DNA of 6,334 nt. It comes from Candidatus Kuenenia stuttgartensis (GTDB lineage: Bacteria; Planctomycetota; Planctomycetia; Isosphaerales; Isosphaeraceae). Below, piece after piece: positions 5,801-6,334 of the stretch. The notes below the pieces were generated by a model, which did no database searches, had not been told where the DNA came from, and worked only from the letters and a program-made list of their open reading frames with translations. The first letter of the stretch is position 1; each line of letters opens with the position of its first letter. The DNA is taken from positions 1 to 6,334 of the forward strand of contig CAMCFM010000279.1 in assembly GCA_945874095.1 (NCBI GenBank), given 5' to 3'. The translations under genes were made by a program, and so were the position numbers.

Positions 5801-5816
5801 TGATTGGGTGATTGGG
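5801..5816. repeat. Perfect tandem 8-bp repeat
   Basis: TGATTGGG occurs twice in direct succession (5801-5808 and 5809-5816) in the non-coding stretch between the FloA partner gene and the thioredoxin-like gene. Two head-to-tail copies could be a small regulator site or replication slippage. Apart from this repeat and the terminator at 5873-5899, I see nothing definite in 5705-5996. Confidence 0.4.
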
Positions 5817-5872
5817 TCATGGAAAGGCCGATAGGAGTTCTTAGTATCTAAGGATGGCGCTCTCGGTCCTAA

Positions 5873-5899
5873 CGCGCTAAGGTCAGCGCGGCTATTTTT
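5873..5899 (+). terminator. Probable terminator of the floA transcript
   Basis: CGCGCT (5873-5878) pairs perfectly with AGCGCG (5885-5890) around a 6-base loop; GCTA and then five T (5895-5899) follow. The stem is short but GC-rich. The four bases between stem and T run make it weaker than the transaldolase terminator. It lies 169 bp after the last gene of the floA pair and about 100 bp before the thioredoxin-like start, so it could also be an attenuator in the leader of that gene. Confidence 0.5.
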
Positions 5900-5996
5900 G
5901 CAGAAAAAATGGTCGGACTTCACGGACAGTCAGACGCGAGCGATGACGGCCACAAGGACGTATTCGTGACCCCCGACGGTTTGGAGAGGCCGATCT

Positions 5997-6334
5997 ATGC
6001 GCCAGAGTGCGAACCACCCATCTTCGTTTTTGACACCACGCATCCCCATACTGATGTTGGGATTGCTCTGTATTTCGCACTCACCAGCCCATTCTGCTGA
6101 AGAAAATAAGCCGGTTGAACGCACTTTGAATTGGCTTCAGGATTACGGCGAAGCCTTAAAATCTGCGGTCACCAGCAAACGTCCCGTCTGGCTCCAGTTC
6201 ACTGGCCCATGGTGCCCGAATTGCCACAAGATGGACAAAGAGACGTTCAAACACCCGAGAGTGATTGACGAAATTACCAAGCTTTTTGTGCCTGCCAAAA
6301 TCTCGTGTGACGAGAATGCCGACCTTGCCTTAAG
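5997..6334 (+). CDS. Exported thioredoxin-like protein with CPNC motif, N-terminal part (3' end outside window)
   Basis: The frame starts at ATG 5997 and is open to the window edge (112 codons). GGAGAGG lies 7 bases before the ATG, and an in-frame TGA at 5967-5969 excludes a much longer start. A signal peptide covers residues 1-34 (core IPILMLGLLCI near 16-26, cleavage after AHSA). A thioredoxin fold follows: KRPVWLQFTGPWCPNCHKMD, with the redox pair Cys73 and Cys76 in a C-P-N-C motif, then ETFKHPRVIDEITKLFVPAKI. This W-C-x-x-C-x-x-M arrangement is typical of the thioredoxin_7/DsbD C-terminal-like group rather than classical WCGPC thioredoxin. It probably acts as a disulfide reductase or oxidase outside the cytoplasmic membrane. 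Cys104 is an additional cysteine. Cys25 in the signal core is not in a convincing lipobox. Domains beyond the window cannot be seen, and larger planctomycete proteins often begin this way. Confidence 0.88.
   Translation, partial: MRQSANHPSSFLTPRIPILMLGLLCISHSPAHSAEENKPVERTLNWLQDYGEALKSAVTSKRPVWLQFTGPWCPNCHKMDKETFKHPRVIDEITKLFVPAKISCDENADLAL

Noticed and set aside
5854..5880. Eight-codon ORF (MALSVLTR) ending inside the 5873-5899 hairpin, resembling an attenuation leader
   Set aside because: The AAGG is immediately adjacent to the ATG with no workable spacing, and the peptide lacks a run of one amino acid's codons.
5909..6124. Short frames on both strands around the thioredoxin-like start (5909-6100 +, 5892-6124 -)
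   Set aside because: The frame from 5997 has a signal peptide, ribosome-binding site and thioredoxin motif; the others have none of these.

Overview
The window reads as ordinary chromosomal housekeeping DNA from a Gram-negative-type bacterium with an exported-protein compartment, most likely a member of the Planctomycetota. This assignment is an inference. It rests on a FloA-type flotillin followed by a membrane-anchored Ala/Lys-rich protein whose C-terminal tail resembles tails I recall from planctomycete proteins, and on a secreted multi-EF-hand protein and a secreted CxxC thioredoxin-like protein of kinds common in that phylum. No mobile element, CRISPR array, rRNA or tRNA is visible.

Left part (1-1504): the 3' end of a transaldolase gene (+) converges on an alpha/beta-hydrolase gene (-). 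A strong intrinsic terminator lies between them. The hydrolase stop codon falls in the loop of that hairpin, so the last hydrolase codons share DNA with it.

Minus-strand run (512-3571): in transcription order, a secreted six-EF-hand protein, a secreted cyclophilin-type peptidyl-prolyl isomerase, a seven-iron ferredoxin of the FdxA type, and the alpha/beta hydrolase. Gaps of 90-177 bp and a clear terminator after the ferredoxin suggest mostly separate transcripts rather than one operon. Start codons chosen from Shine-Dalgarno spacing shorten the hydrolase and the isomerase slightly relative to their longest open frames.

Right part (3572-6334): a divergent intergenic region holds a possible promoter, an imperfect inverted repeat and a 22-codon candidate leader ORF whose stop abuts the floA ribosome-binding site. 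It is followed by floA (flotillin-like membrane scaffold) and, 60 bp later, an uncharacterised membrane-anchored protein, probably in the same transcript. A 292-bp non-coding stretch with a probable terminator precedes the 5' end of a secreted thioredoxin-like gene with a CPNC active site, which runs off the right edge.

The least explained items are the FloA partner protein and the small leader ORF. I see no strong case for a wholly new system here.
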